DNA of 64,000 nucleotides, taken from positions 2,852,001 through 2,916,000 of the forward strand of contig NEEC01000010.1 of NCBI GenBank assembly GCA_002189035.1, read 5' to 3'. Source of the DNA: Utricularia gibba. Its lineage: Eukaryota; Streptophyta; Magnoliopsida; Lamiales; Lentibulariaceae. Position 1 is the first letter of the stretch. Each line of letters starts with the position of its first letter. The notes under the pieces were generated by a model. That model had not been told where the DNA came from, searched no databases, and saw nothing but the letters and a program-made list of their open reading frames with translations. A program made the translations under genes and the position numbers. This document shows, one piece after another, positions 11,016-24,400 of this stretch.

Positions 11016-13492
11016 CTAAGAACTCAAAGATGCAGACTTTATTCCTGTGCCACCTGCTTCAGATATACCTGTCGTTTGTCTTAAGCATTTTTCCGGCTGC
11101 CTTACGATGTAAATCTGATCTCCGGCTGTGTTATACATGTCCTGGTTCCGATGCCATGTCCACAGAGCGTGTGTCTCGTTCTTCACCTACGCACGAGCTC
11201 ACACTTTAAGACTGACATGAATAGAAATGGGCAGGATACAGAGAAACTATGCACAAGTATTCATTCATCTGCTGTAATAGAGAGTTAGTTCCACACCAAG
11301 AAATACAAGTAGTATACCTGGAGGATCCCATGGCCAAAGCTAGTTTCCCTGTAGGCGCTGTATTCAGGTTGCTGCTCCCAACAGAAGCTACCCATGAAAG
11401 GGCCAGAGGTGAAATTGTAGGCGCAGAAGCCACCCATGAAATCATCAGGAGTGGTGGATGGATCAGGGCAGTGGCCTGGATCATCAGCATGTGAAATTGC
11501 CATCTTCTCTCTGTTTCCACCATCACCAACTGTTATGTAGACTGGGCCGCATGGATCCAGAGTGTAGTTGTACACTCGATTTGACCTTTCATATGCATGA
11601 ACCTGAACATTTTTGCAAACATAAGTCATGTGATCAAGCATTTGGAATAGAGCATCAGTCAACTACTAATTCATTTTGATTGGAGGAGTCAAAAGAGAGG
11701 CTCTGCCAGAAATGGAGTTACATGTCCATTGAAGACTATGTCAACGCCATTTTTGTAAAGAATATCTTCCATAGACACCCTCATACATTCAGCTTCCCTG
11801 TAGTGTGCCTCGAAGGTGGAGTACCAGGGAGGATGCCAAGCAGCTATCAGCCATGGAGTTACATCTCTACTAACACCACGCAAATCTTTTTCCAACCACT
11901 TGTATTGATCATCTGAAATGGAACAGTCAAATTTTAAGTAATCTCAGCGTTCAGTATGCAAACTTCTAGGCATCAACTAGCTTACCAGATTTGTTGTATG
12001 GAGTGTAACTACCCAGAACAATAAAGTGTATCCCCCCTGCATCGAATGAATAATATGATGGAGAGGAAGATCCACTTTCTCGGGATGGGAATGAAAATCG
12101 GGAGTTATAGGACACAAAAGTTTTGCCTTCAGCTTGTTCTTCTATTTCATGGTTGCCTTGCACCATCATTATTGGAGTCCTGGATATCAGTGGCTGCATA
12201 AATCTGAGAATCCTGGTTAACAAATGGTTTGCTGTGCAAGATACTGAATGCAATAAATATTTTTTTTGTGAACCAATGCAATGAAACATCCTCCAAAAAA
12301 CGAGATTCCATGAAAAGAGCAATTAAGGGAGAGAAAAAGGCTCAAGATTACTACCTTCCCCAGTAATCCCAGCGGGGCTGATAGCTTTCATGAATAGGGG
12401 TGGCTGGGAAAGAGCAGGAGTAGCAGTCTGAACCAGTACCATTTGTAAGATATAAATTTGCATAGGATACATCTCCCAACACCAGAAGTAACTCAGGCTC
12501 ATTTTTTGTGACGTGATGTATAGTTGATGTGGTGTTGTAAGTGAGACCAAGGTCACCAACAAAAGCTATTCTTCTTGGGTAGGATTTTGGAGTTGAAGCT
12601 GGCATCGTCTTGAAACGATGTATGCTGCTCATGGCTGGTATTGACGGATCACCACATCTGTAGTAGTAAACCGTATTGGGCTTTAATCCTACAAAGGAGG
12701 CAAACATAGGGAACCTCAGACTTGCCGGCTCACAATTTTTCATCAAGACATCCAAAAGGAAAACAGAAGAATGGAGGAGAAAGAGGCATGCCCTTTAAGC
12801 GGACATGATGAATAATTCCAGAAGTGTAGTTCAGCAAGCCCGGGAAAGGATACAGCTGACTGTAGACAAGGGATTCTCCAGTAGCTTGGTGATTCATAGG
12901 AAATCTCAGCCTCCCATAGGTAACAAAACTTGCTACCCTTGTTGGCTCTAATGGTTTAATGTTCTCCCCAATTTGAAAATCTCCTGAAAACGATAGTACC
13001 ATAACAAGTATAAGCATGACATTCAAATAGCATCGAAAAAGGGCAAACATATGTGATAGAATTATCGATGGTGGGACTGGTGCCCTCAAAGATTCTGATA
13101 TCTGACAAGCTGAGAACAAACTCTGCGATAACTAGATAAAATTCATATGGACACTTAATTCTAATCACCAAACAGCAGCACATGATGAACAAGACCTGCA
13201 GGAAAAAAGGCATCAGATATCCATGCATACCAGTGATCCAGGAAATCCAGACTGAATCATAAGTTGAAGAAAGAGATACAGAGATTTGCTCAGGCATAAA
13301 TCCAGTGACATGTCGTTGCACTCTAGGATCAGTATCAGGCAAATCTATGGCAATGCCCTTGCAAATATCATCCAGCGGAACAGTTACCGGCTCAAAGGGT
13401 CCATCAAGGGTTGTGGGAATGGAATTCTCAGCGAGAATTCGATAGGCGATATTCACAAGAAGAAAACCAATGGATGCCGCCAAGAAACCCAT
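11016..13492 (-). CDS. purple acid phosphatase (PAP15/PAP23-like)
   Basis: Secreted metallophosphatase that releases phosphate from organic esters, with phytate a possible substrate in the closest plant clade. Seven exons (minus): 13492-13231, 12983-12792, 12688-12355, 12203-11986, 11912-11722, 11602-11318, 11186-11016, totalling 1653 bases, 550 residues, normal for high-molecular-weight plant PAPs. A hydrophobic N terminus (GFLAASIGFLLVNIAYRIL) is a signal peptide. WISWITGDFQIGE marks the N-terminal fibronectin-like part. All metal-ligand motifs are present: GDLG, GDVSY, GNHE, AWHPPW and GHVHAYER (the GH/VH pair is split by an intron). The intron after 12792 begins with GC rather than GT. 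The frame is intact. It converges on LHY (tail to tail). Confidence 0.95.
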
Positions 13493-14280
13493 GGTCAGAT
13501 GAAAATTGTGAAAAGAAAGAACAAAGGGAAGAGAGTTCAGCAGTCATAGCGATCAGGGGTGGTTCTCATTATCCCACACCCTCTGGTCTCGCTTATAAAT
13601 CGGAAACTCAGCATCTACCCTGAAAATGGCGACGACGGTTGCACCACCACCTGCCGGCGGATATCTGCCGGAGAGCATGTTGCAATCTGCAATTTGATGG
13701 GAATTGATGCAATACTTTATTCTTTTCGCGCATATCGAGAAAAAATGCCAACATCAACGAATTTCACTTCAAATAACATCTTTCAGAAAAATTCGATTTT
13801 CCATCCCTCGCAGTTCGCAGCAGCAAGTAGGGGAGGGGGCCAAGTTGGCTACTTGCTGATTGGGAGACTGCACCTGGCCCAGGTCTTTAGCATCCAAAGA
13901 AGCAGAATGCAGCAGTTTGTCATAGAGAGGAGGAATGCTGCCAAGGACTTTGAACAGCCTTCCATAATTCCATCCATTGCGCGCTCTGATTCTGAGGCAG
14001 CCGATCCAACTGAAAATGTGGTTTTCTTGGCAAACAGATTTCAGGTTTGAGCGCAACTGTCCCGGATACGAATGCTGCACTTGATTCTGTTGATGCTATC
14101 GCGGGTTGACCCTAGAACTTCGGCTTCAAGTTGTGAGATTCATGATCAGGTGCAGTCAGATCAAGCGTTCGTTACAGGAGGATATGGAGAGCTTGCAGGT
14201 TAGAAATATTCCGTAGAGAAGGTAGGTGAAGGACCCAGAACAGGAAATGGGTAAATGAGGTCACTGAAACTGTGCTGTGA
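13493..14280. other. intergenic/5' leader of PAP and 3' region of trihelix-like gene
   Basis: Open frames occur on both strands (for example 13559-14050 plus and 13769-14080 minus), but none has a recognisable domain or splice support. The segment next to 13493 is probably the PAP leader and promoter. Confidence 0.5.
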
Positions 14281-14539
14281 CATGTGACATTTTATTGTCG
14301 CTGATGGAGAAGGATACATCAAAATGAAGACAGTGGAATCAGCTTCAGGATGAATTTTGGATATACATAAAGCACAGATTACATTTGATCTAGACTGTGA
14401 TCAAGCATAGCAATAAAAAATGACTAAGAGAATACAGAATGTGCAGCTTCTATATGCACAAGACACCGACACCCGGGTGGGAAAACTGCAAATTTCCAAC
14501 AATCACGAACTTGTAGCACCGACGATCCTCCAGCAAGTA

Positions 14540-15795
14540 CTACCCATCAACGATGAACTGATCTTCCTGGTTATTACCATCTTCCCGTGCGTCTCCGTGA
14601 ACATGGTCCAAGTTCTGTGGCAAGTAATGGCTACTTGCAGCAGCGTGATCAGAAATTCCAGAAGGATGACCAGCCCACTGAGAAACAAGTCCAAGAAACT
14701 GATTGGCAATAGTTTGTTGGTCATGTAGTACTCTAGCCTGAAGTTGGCTCATTTCTTCCCTGTGCTGACTTACCATTTCATTCATTCTCTTCTTCCATTC
14801 TAATCTTCTCCTCTTTAGCCTCTCTTCTAACTCTATCTCATGCTTAATTTCCTCTTCTCTTCTGCCCTTTTCTCTTTCTTCATTTTCCCTCTCTATAGTT
14901 TGCCATTCCTCAAGTAACTGTCTCCTCACCTTTTCCCTGGTATTCTTCCTGATTTCCCTTTCCTTTTCCATCCCTTCTAACTTCTTTTGGTGCTCTTTTT
15001 CCATCTCAATTTGATGGTTTTCTCTCCTTTGCATCTCCCTCTCTCGCTCCGCATCTCGTTGCTCCAGATGAATTTCCAGCTTCCTCAAATGGTTTAACTG
15101 GTTCGCAACGAAGGCCCAGGTTTTCCTCTCGGATACTTTCAACCCCTTTTTCTTCTTCCTCAAATCTGATGGACTCGGTTCAATGTCCTCACATACAAAT
15201 CCTTCCTTTGCAGAAACCATACTCTTATTACCTCCTCCACTGTAACCGGCATCATAGTTGAATCCCACATCAACCACCCCGTTTTCGACTACGAAATCCG
15301 CCTCTCCTACTGGAACCATCGGATCAAACTGTAGAATATCAAGCTCATGATCACCCCCTTCAAATCCTCCAGTGCATTCACTCCCCTTGCAACTCCACCA
15401 CTAGCCACAAGTGCTAGAGGAACATCTCCAAACACCTCCTTATATCTTAGGAAATTGGACCAATGTGTTATCCCCTCCATCCAATCATACTCTTCCTCGG
15501 CTGATCCCCGAACTGAACATTCCTGCCTCTTAATCTTCTGCTTCACTAATGCATACTGATGCCTCATATTTTGCACCTTTGTTGACACATCTTTCCAAGT
15601 CCACTGCCATGGATATGTCACCGGGTCACGAGCATGGTGCACAGAATTGACATAAAGAGCGATCGGTCTGTACTTCTTCTCCCTCGTTTTCATTTTACAC
15701 AAACTCCCATCGCAAATCATTTCTCCGTACTTTTCAATCAGAGTCCTCTCTTCCGCCTCAGCCCATTTCTTCCTTCTTGGCTGAGGCATCATCAC
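14540..15795 (-). CDS. Myb/SANT (trihelix-like) DNA-binding protein with long coiled coil (one frame break)
   Basis: Probable nuclear transcription factor. The start MMMPQPRRKKWAEAEERTL opens a Myb/SANT trihelix-like domain covering roughly residues 8-90 (WAEAEERTL, YGEMICDGSL, TREKKYRPIALYVNSVHH, WKDVSTKVQNMRHQY). After an acidic linker a strongly charged helical region of about 150 residues follows (WAFVANQLNHLRKLEIHLEQ, then many E/R/K heptads, LEWKKRMNEMV), typical of a dimerising coiled coil. Single exon. The frame breaks at a C5 run (15354-15358), between LEDLKG and DHELDILQFDP. One extra base would give a continuous 418-residue protein with no other change. The family resembles uncharacterised Arabidopsis sequence-specific DNA-binding proteins; the targets are unknown. 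Confidence 0.85.
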
Positions 15796-16444
15796 CTTTC
15801 CCGATTTCCCTCAAACTACATGCAACACCACCCACAACTCATCCAACAGGGAGACACAAGAACCGCGCAATTTCAAAATACCCCCATCAAATTCGCAAGT
15901 AAAAAGATGTAAACAACAGTTCCTTTACTCAACCCTGATGAAGAACAACCCAAAAACTCCCATCTTCTGATGAGTTCGTGAGTGGGCAGATAATCGCTAT
16001 GAACTCACCTTGACTTCAGCAGCCCTCGGATATTACCCCCGCCCACGGCGCCAACGTTTTTCCCGGCTCGATTATCGGGCTCACTGCTGCTAAAGTACGG
16101 CATCGACGACGAAGACAGACGCGGAAAAAGAATCTCCCTCAAGGAGAAAAAGACGCAAAACCCCCACCCCCAAACATGGAACACTTTCCTTATATTTTGT
16201 CTTCCCTGTTCTTATTCTAAAAAAAAAATACAGCCCTTTCTCAAACCAGTTTCTACCTTGACTGTAATTTTAGCATATTTTTTCTTTTATTAGAAAAAAA
16301 CATGAAAAATCATTGACACAATCACTCACTATTTATCATACACTAATTCTCCTGTTTTATACAAATTTACATACTCGATATACCGATTCATCATTCATGT
16401 GCACATATTTAATAAATTTTCATTAAAAAGAATAAATAAATAAA

Positions 16445-16469
16445 TATATATATATATATATATATATTA
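16445..16469. repeat. (TA)n microsatellite
   Basis: About twelve uninterrupted TA units in AT-rich intergenic DNA. Confidence 0.9.
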
Positions 16470-16754
16470 TTCAATAAATTCATTCAATTCTATAATTATT
16501 ATTTTATTTTTATTATAAATATGTACACATATAAGTTTCATGAATACTTCTACGCGTATCCGTATATCCCTAAATACATGAACCCATATTTGTGCATCAT
16601 AGCTCACTATGGAGTTTAGAAGTTATTTTCGAAATTTTAAAAAAATTTAATCTGAAATTTCAATCAATTTTAAGAAATTTTCTAAAAAAAAAGAAATTAA
16701 AAGACAGATTAGCAAGCATCAAGCCCTAATCACTCCATATGGCCATTACTAACC

Positions 16755-16815
16755 AGCCCATTGATTTCTTATTGGGCTAACAAGCCCAGCCCACGCTTCG
16801 GTAACAAGAAAGCCC
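16755..16815. promoter_or_regulatory. cluster of site II (TGGGCY) motifs
   Basis: Within about 60 bp there are five GCCCA/TGGGC cores (CCAGCCCATTG, TTGGGCTAA, AAGCCCAGCCCACG, AAAGCCCAGA). Site II elements of this kind are bound by TCP factors in plant promoters of growth-associated genes. The cluster lies between two divergent transcription units and could serve either. Function is inferred. Confidence 0.45.
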
Positions 16816-17379
16816 AGACTCGAGAAATTAAAAACAACCAAGGAATAAATTAATAAATTCGATTTTATTTCTCAACGATAAAAATTACTGAACATAGGCT
16901 TTAGGGGTTTTATTGTGAGAATATTTTCCCAAAAAAAAGATTCGGAATCTTGACCTTTCCAAAAATAGCAGGTGCGTTCGGGAGTTGTTCGATCCGAATC
17001 TCAAGCAGACAGCCCAATCCGAAGTAGTGGCAGTGAGTTCCAAAATTGGGCACTTCTAACATTAATCTTAATGTGTTAGAAGAGAAGACGGGTGGGTATG
17101 GCTGCTTTTGGAGACGAAGAGTGGAGTTTTAGAGTTGGGTTGTGTGTTTTGGGGGAAAGATGGAATGAGCATCGGTTTTTTTGTTTTGTTTTTATTGGTG
17201 TTGCCATCACTGCTCCTCTACTTTTCATGGCCAAGTTGCATCCACCTCCCTCTTTTTAAAAATCCCTCATCACTCCATTGCTTCCTCCTCGTCCCACCTC
17301 ACGCCTCTTGCCCTTAACGTTTTACAGCTTCTGCCTGTGCTTGAGGTTTCTGGGGTGTGGGTAAGTCCCTTTTGTTGGA

Positions 17380-19772
17380 ATGTATCAGTCTTCATCCTCG
17401 TCTTCCTCCGCGGGCGCCTCCGGGCTCCCCCACAACGGATCCGTGCCTACCCGTCTTGCACCGGCGAGGTTTTTCCCGACGGAGGAGGCCTGTGATTCCT
17501 CTGCAATGGTGGAAGAAGCTACCGCCAACACCACCATCGGACTCAGGCCTTCCTACGGCTTCTGCGTCTCCCCTTCCTCTTTCTCCCCTTCTCTCGTCCG
17601 CCACAGCAGCTCCCCCGCGGCCTTCATCAACCAGCTCGCCGCCACCGTCTCCGCCAATAAAAACGGTACCCCTCCCTCCCTCCCTCCCCTGCTACTCGCT
17701 ATCGTTCCTTAAATCGCTCCCTTGTCCTCCACCGAACCCAAGATTCTCAGCCACTGCTATGGCCTGAGCTGCGCTGTCTGCTCTTTTAACAATCGGACAG
17801 CTTAAGCACGACTGAGCCTTGGTTTTGGTTAGTGGAGGCAAGGAATAGGAATAGCTTCTGTGTTTCCTGGAAAAGGCGTGGTGGATACATTGCATGCAAA
17901 TTGCAGTTTTTTTAATGTTTCTCTAACAATTACAGAGGACCACAAAAATGAAAGAGAATCTTATTTATTTCAAAGGCCTTTAATATCACCTTTGTCCTCT
18001 CCGGTGACCTCCTTTACCTCCTCCAGAATTCTTCTATTCCATGCATGTACGGTATCTTGAAAGACATGAACCGCCACCGAGGAATCGGAATTTCCCTTTT
18101 GGCCTGTCGTTATTTCCTGCAAATCAAAAGAAACTGAGAGAGGGAGGAAGCAGACAAAACCAGAACGAGGTGAGGAGGTGGGTGGAGGTGACGTGAGCAG
18201 AGGGATATAATATAATTCCAGGCCCATTGGTTTCTCCTCATACCGCTATCCCAACAGCTGTTGCTTTTGACTTGTATTCTCAAGGTCACTAGTGTGGATC
18301 TGTGACAGCATCAGATCTGTCTCGTTTTCGATTACCCTATTCATATTAGGCCACATGGGATCACAGGGGCCTCCTCCCCCACCTCCTCCTCCTCCCTGTT
18401 CCGAACACAGACCTCAGAAGCCTGTGTTTTTTTGGGATCAAGAACTGGAGGAGATGATGGGAGGGTGGGCTGCTGCTCTTCTCCTGTGTTTCTCCTCTGC
18501 GGCTGCATTTGAGCTCCATGAACATGTTCGAGTTCTGTGGAGCTGAATGGGGAAGACTCCGTTGAACCGGCGATCGGAGGTTTACTGTCCGGTGGCTGTT
18601 ACTTTTTTTTTTTACAGTCTGGTAAAAGGGTAAAAAGACTGACGTCCGTTGCGGAGTTCTAGGGGGCGACGGCCCCCGTCCCCCGCCCCCGTGGGTCCGC
18701 TCCTAGTTGGCTAGTTGGGCTTTTTAAATAAAGACAGACAACCACCACACCTGGAGTCGTATATTTTATTATTTTAAAAACATCTTTATGGGGCCCACAT
18801 TCATTTAATTTTGGTGTTACAGGGGGAGGAGGGGGTTTTCCGGTGACGAGAGGGGGGAACCCCAAGTCTGTGTGCGACGCCGGAAGCGCGTCGGCGCGGC
18901 TGAGCTTCAACCGATCGGAGTCGCTGTCGAGAATCTCCGAGGAGTCGGATCGTGGGAGCGAACAATTGAATTCGGAGCAGCACGGCGACAAGTACCACTC
19001 CCACGTCGACGCCCCCCATCCCATCCTATTCCCCGTCGAGCAGCGAGCCAAACCCCTCTCCGTGGCGACCTCTTCGCATCTTGATTCCATGGAATCCCAA
19101 TCTCGGGTACCCTGCTCGCCCTCCATACTCCCGCGTTTTTTCCACTTCATTTTTGTGCTCAAATTCTGCGTTTTGTAATGGCAGCTGCAGTTCTGTATCT
19201 CGCCGTCAACGGTGGGCATGTCTTCCATGGATAAGTTACTGAACATTCCCCTGGATTCAGTTCCATGCAAGATCAGGGCCAAGCGCGGATGCGCCACCCA
19301 TCCTCGAAGCATTGCAGAACGGGTGGGTATCCGTTTCACAGAACAAAGAATGAGGGTGTTTGTGAACGAACACGTGTGTGATTCAGTTCGTTTTGTCGAC
19401 AGGAGAGAAGAACGAGAATAAGCGGGAAGCTGAAGAAGCTGCAAGATCTAGTCCCCAACATGGACAAGGTTCTCCCATTTTACTGATTCATACAATCGCG
19501 TTACTCAGCACTTAATCTAATGCGCTGCAAACTCACCATGGCATCAGCAAACGAGCTACGCAGACATGTTGGATTTAGCTGTGCAGCACATCAAAAGCCT
19601 GCAAACTCAAGTTCAGGTAACCACCAGCTTCAGAACACACATTTCAGAATGCTGAAGCTTCGGATTTCGTGTGCATTTCATCGCTGACTCATGATTTGTT
19701 ATGCACTTTCAGAAGCTGAACAAGGACCTGGAGGGCTGCTCCTGCGGATCCAAGAGAAGCAGAAATCTGTAG
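17380..19772 (+). CDS. bHLH transcription factor, bHLH80/81-type
   Basis: Nuclear factor of the bHLH group related to the FBH/AKS proteins, which bind E-boxes and act in flowering and guard-cell gene control. Six exons: 17380-17665, 18823-19106, 19185-19322, 19403-19468, 19548-19616, 19713-19772, 903 bases, 300 residues, frame intact. The N-terminal SLVRHSSSPAAFINQL motif is characteristic. The basic region SVPCKIRAKRGCATHPRSIA then ERERRTRISGKL has the H-E-R residues for E-box contact; helix 1 is LKKLQDLVPNMDK and helix 2 TSYADMLDLAVQHIKSLQ. The short tail CSCGSKRSRNL matches bHLH80/81 better than bHLH122/130. The first intron is long (1157 bp). It is divergent from the trihelix-like gene. 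Confidence 0.93.
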
Positions 19773-21439
19773 CAGAAGCTGAGGGAGTTACACAGCTTGG
19801 CCTTTTGCTACCTCTAGGACTATTTTTGTGTATGTGAATATGCATGCTCTATCCATAGGAAATAAAAAATAATGTGTTGTTTTTTATTCCAATTTTTGTA
19901 AAACATGTACAAGTTTCTGATCTTTATTTTTCCAATGTTGGTTGGAATTATGCACCAATTTGCAAATGATCTTTATTTGCAAGTGTTACATTCTAAATGA
20001 AATCAATAAAATATACTTTTATAGATTATTACATAAAAAATATAAGTTAAAATCAAAAGAATTATAAAAATTTCATTATAGATTATTTGAAATCGAAGTA
20101 ATAACAAACCTTTGAAATCAATTATATGTCTATTATTGAAATCATTAAAAAATATATAATTTATAAAATATCAATAAATACAAGTACAAAAAATCAATAT
20201 ATTTGATAGAATAAACTATAGTTAACTTATAGAAAATTGTATGTAATAAATATCATTCATATTTTACAAGTATAGTTATATATATATAATTATTTCATTT
20301 TTTAGCAATAAAAAGAATTACTTACCAAAAAAGGAAGGGTAAGTTCGTGTGTGTGTGTGTGTGTGTGTGTGTTAGACATACTTTGGGTTGTAATAACACT
20401 ACATATGGAAATCGAAAGTCCCTTCCTTTCTCTTCCGTCCCGGTCCGACACGCAACCGGTGTGCCCGAAAGCCACTTTCGCACAGGATTTCAGCCCATCT
20501 GCTGTGATCCCTTTGTGTGTCCGAAGGTGCATCAAGTCGGTCGGCGCCGCCAGCCCATGGGAGCGAGCTCGGTGCACCTGACTCCGACCCACATTCAGGC
20601 GTGGTCCATGAAGGATGGCTCCTTCGGTTTCATGTCAACATTTGGATTCGGGTCTGGTTGACGGCAAGCGGGAGGAGACAGTTGTGGACTTGGGACCGGC
20701 TCGAGATCCCTACCCAGGCTAGGCAACATGCTCGCTCACATGGGCTTCTTCCCAATTATTCTCTTTTGTGTTTTGTATATGCCGTTTTCCACATCTGGAT
20801 TTTGCGTGAATTATTTCTCGCATAAAAAGTCATAGTTTATCAGCAAGTGGCATGAAATGAGGCGGAAGACAGAGTGGACCGGGTCCGGTCCGGCCCTACA
20901 TGTCCTGCTTTTTTCACGGGCGTGCTCGCTCGGTCGGGCCACCCGTGACTCCATTTTTAAACCGTTGTTTTGTAACTGTTTCTCTTAAATACTGAGTCTG
21001 ATGTTACCATCCTATGATCATGGCTTCTTCCTGCTTGTTTTAGGGAGGTTTTGGTGGTCTTCAGGCACTCCTTCAAGAGGGAGGACTTGGGCAGAAGTGT
21101 GTTTGATGGTTTTGATCTTCATAAAACAGGAAGGATCTTTGAACAAGACGGAAGAAAGGGAGGTGACAGGACAGCACATGGGGGATTCCTGCAGCATATA
21201 ATGCAAACACACAAGTTAGAAGCTAATCACTATCTGGTGAACATGCTGCAAAACAGAGGCAATGGAACAAGGCCTTGGTGAGCCACTTCTCCTATCTCAT
21301 CTCTAAAAGAAGCACCACTCAAAAGCTGGTTTCTTCCCCCTGTCTGTCTTTCATCTTCCCGTGAACACCAACCCATCAACTTTTTTCTCCTCCTTCTCTG
21401 GGTACTAATGCTTCTTCACTAAAAAAGTCTCTGCGGAAA
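19773..21439. other. intergenic region between bHLH and LRR kinase genes
   Basis: 19.9-20.3 kb is very AT-rich; 20.4-20.95 kb is richer in GC with short open frames that match nothing I recognise; 20.95-21.44 kb should be the leader and promoter of the receptor gene. No gene can be supported. Confidence 0.5.
20347..20372. repeat. (GT)13 microsatellite
   Basis: Thirteen perfect GT units at the edge of an AT-rich block. Confidence 0.95.
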
Positions 21440-24400
21440 ATGGGCAACTTTTTCATGCTCCATCTTCTTCTTCTTGTGTGTTTTGCTTCTGTTGGGGGAG
21501 GTTTCGCCGGAGAAAATACTGGGCTTCTAAATGATGAGGTTCTGGGGCTACTTGCCTTCAAATCCGGCATCGCTGACACCCGTAACTCTCTGGATTCATG
21601 GAACGCGGAGGATGAGTTCCCCTGCGCATGGAGATTCATAGAGTGCGGTGCTGTTAACCGCCGTGTGACGGCGGTTTCTCTTGATGGTCTCGGGTTGTCC
21701 GGGAAGCTCGGTAGGGGCCTGGAGAAGCTACAGTTTCTCAAAACGCTTTCCCTGTCGGGGAACAGTTTCTCCGGCGAGATAAGTCCGGAGTTGCTTCTCC
21801 TGCCGAATCTCGAAAGGCTCAATCTTAGCAACAATGGCTTCTCAGGGACAGCTCCTTTGTCTCTTTCCATGGCTTCAAATCTCCAGTTCCTTGATTTTTC
21901 CATGAATTCACTGTCGGGGCCGTTGCCTGATAACTTGTTCCAGAACTGTTCTTCTCTTCGGCATCTTTCTTTGGCAGGGAACCGCATTGAAGGACCAATT
22001 CCAAGTACTTTGCGACAATGCAGTGTTCTTAATCATCTCAACTTGTCCAGTAACCGCTTCTCTGGTCAAGTTTCCGATGGATTTTGGACGCTGTCGAGGA
22101 TTCGAACTCTAGATTTCTCCGCAAATGCGCTCACTGGTTCAATTCCTGGGGGCATTTCCATGATGTATAACTTGAAGGTGCTGGATTTACATGAAAACCA
22201 GATATCGGGTTCAGTGCCTGAAGATATTGCCTCGTGCCCACATCTAAATCAGGTGGATTTAAGCAAGAATCTGATAACTGGAACAATCCCAGAATCACTG
22301 CAAAAGATGAAAGCACTCAAGTTCCTGAGTTTGTCTGACAATGGTCTCACTGGATCTTTCCCTCAATGGATTGATCAGATGAATGCATTGGAGTACATGG
22401 ATTTCTCCAACAATGCCTTGACTGGATCTCTTCCTTCATCCATGGGTTCTATGAAGCTTCTGAAATTTGTGTCCTTGTCCAATAACCAGCTGACTGGAGC
22501 CATTCCCAGCTCATTGGGTGAGTCCACTAGTTGCTTGTCAGTTCTGAGGTTGAGTCAAAACAGCATCAACGGTAGCATTCCGCAGAATTTGTTTGACAAG
22601 AGTCTTGATGAATTGGATCTTTCAAGAAACAAGCTGAATGGGATGATTCCTCTGGCTTCGAGCAAGCTCGCAGACACATTACAAGTTCTGGACTTGTCAT
22701 ATAACAATCTCAGCGGGAAAATCCCAGCAGAAATGGGGATACTCAGCAAATTGAGATATTTGAACTTGTCTTATAACCAACTTGAATCTAGTATACCACC
22801 GGAGCTTGGTTACTTCCCAAATCTCACTGTGTTGGATTTCAGGAGAAACAGCTTGATTGGATCTATTCCAGGTGATATATGTGAGTCAGGCAGCTTGAGC
22901 ATCCTTCAGCTTGATGGGAACTCATTGACAGGACCAATACCTGAGGAAATAGGCAATTGTTCATCCCTGTATCTGCTGTGAGTTAACTTCTTCCGTGCTG
23001 GGATCTTGCACTTTTCCATTCTTTTTTTATGGAAGTAATCTCCATGATTTCATTCTTCTGTCTTATCCTCTGCAGAAGCTTATCATACAACAATATATCT
23101 GGTCCTATACCTGAATCACTGTCACGGCTGAGCGACCTCAAGGTTCTTAGGCTGGAAATGAACCAGCTGACAGGAGAAATACCTCAACATTTTGCCAAAC
23201 TGGAGAATCTCCTCATTGCCAATGTTTCAAACAATCAGCTCGTCGGCCGTCTCCCTCCTGGAGGTGTTTTCCAGACACTAGATGCCAGTGCTATCGATGG
23301 GAACCGCGGCATTTGTTCACCATTGCTTAAGGAGCCCTGCATCCTTAATGTGCCAAAGCCCCTGGTTCTTGATCCATTCGCCTACGGCAACCAAATGAGA
23401 AACCCAAACAAGCACGCAGACCGTTCCACGAGCTTTAGGCACCCCGGATTCTTCACGGTTTCCGCCATAGTCGCCATTTCAGCAGCTGCAGTGATTGTGG
23501 TTGGAGTAGTGATTATATCACTGCTGAACCTATCTGTGAGGAAGCAGATGTCTTTGGTGGGGACTTCATTTGGGAGCAGCAATATGTCCATCTCCACAAA
23601 GTCGGACAAGTTTGGAGCCGGGAGGCTCATCTTCTTCGACTCCGAGTTGAGCTTGGATCTACTCAACAACACTCTCGAAGCTGTGTTAACAAAGTCGGCA
23701 GAAATCGGAGCAGGCGCTTTTGGAACTGTTTACAGAGCTTCCGTTGGAGGGGGACAAGGCACAGTGGTTGCAATCAAGAAGCTTACAGCAACCTACACTC
23801 TACAGTTTCAAGAAGAATTCGAACGAGAAATCAAACTTCTTTCAAAAGCTAGGCACCCAAACCTGAATCCTCTGAGAGGTTACTACTGGACTCCCCAACT
23901 TCAGCTTGTTGTATCCGAATTCGCAGCGGGAGGAAACCTGCAGACAAAGCTCCATGAATCGATGGTATCTCAAGCACTCAGTTGGCAAAGCAGGTTCAAC
24001 ATTATACTCGGAACAGCGAAAGGCCTAGCTTACCTGCACCACTCGTTCCAGCCTCCGATCATCCACTACAACATCAAGCCGAGCAACATTCTCCTTGATG
24101 AGAACCTTAACCCCAAGATATCAGATTTTGGACTGGCCCGAATTCTAACCAAGTTCGATAAGCATCTTCCAAACAACAGGCTGCACGGGGAACCAGGCTA
24201 CACTGCACCGGAGCTGACCTGCCAGAACCTGAGGGTTACCGAAAAATGTGATGTCTACGGGTTCGGAGTGTTGATGCTGGAGCTGGTCACTGGAAAACAA
24301 CCAGTGGAGCCTAGAGAAGACGATGCTGTGGCTGCTAGTGATCATGTTCAAGCATTGCTGGAGCAGGGAAGTGTTTTGGATTGTGTGGACAAGGGAATGG

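Larger units (their letters stand above)
15796..17379. other. divergent promoter region between trihelix-like gene and bHLH gene
   Basis: Both genes read outward, so this 1.6 kb holds both promoters and leaders. It contains AT-rich sequence, a TA dinucleotide repeat (16445-16469) and a cluster of TGGGCY/GCCCA motifs (16755-16815). I see no coding gene in it. Confidence 0.6.

Noticed and set aside
13559-14050. 163-codon plus-strand frame opposite the PAP promoter
   Set aside because: Composition unlike a protein, no domain, and an overlapping minus frame of similar length; not supported.
20347-20661. Frames starting in the GT repeat
   Set aside because: The N terminus is repeat-coded and the rest has no recognisable domain.
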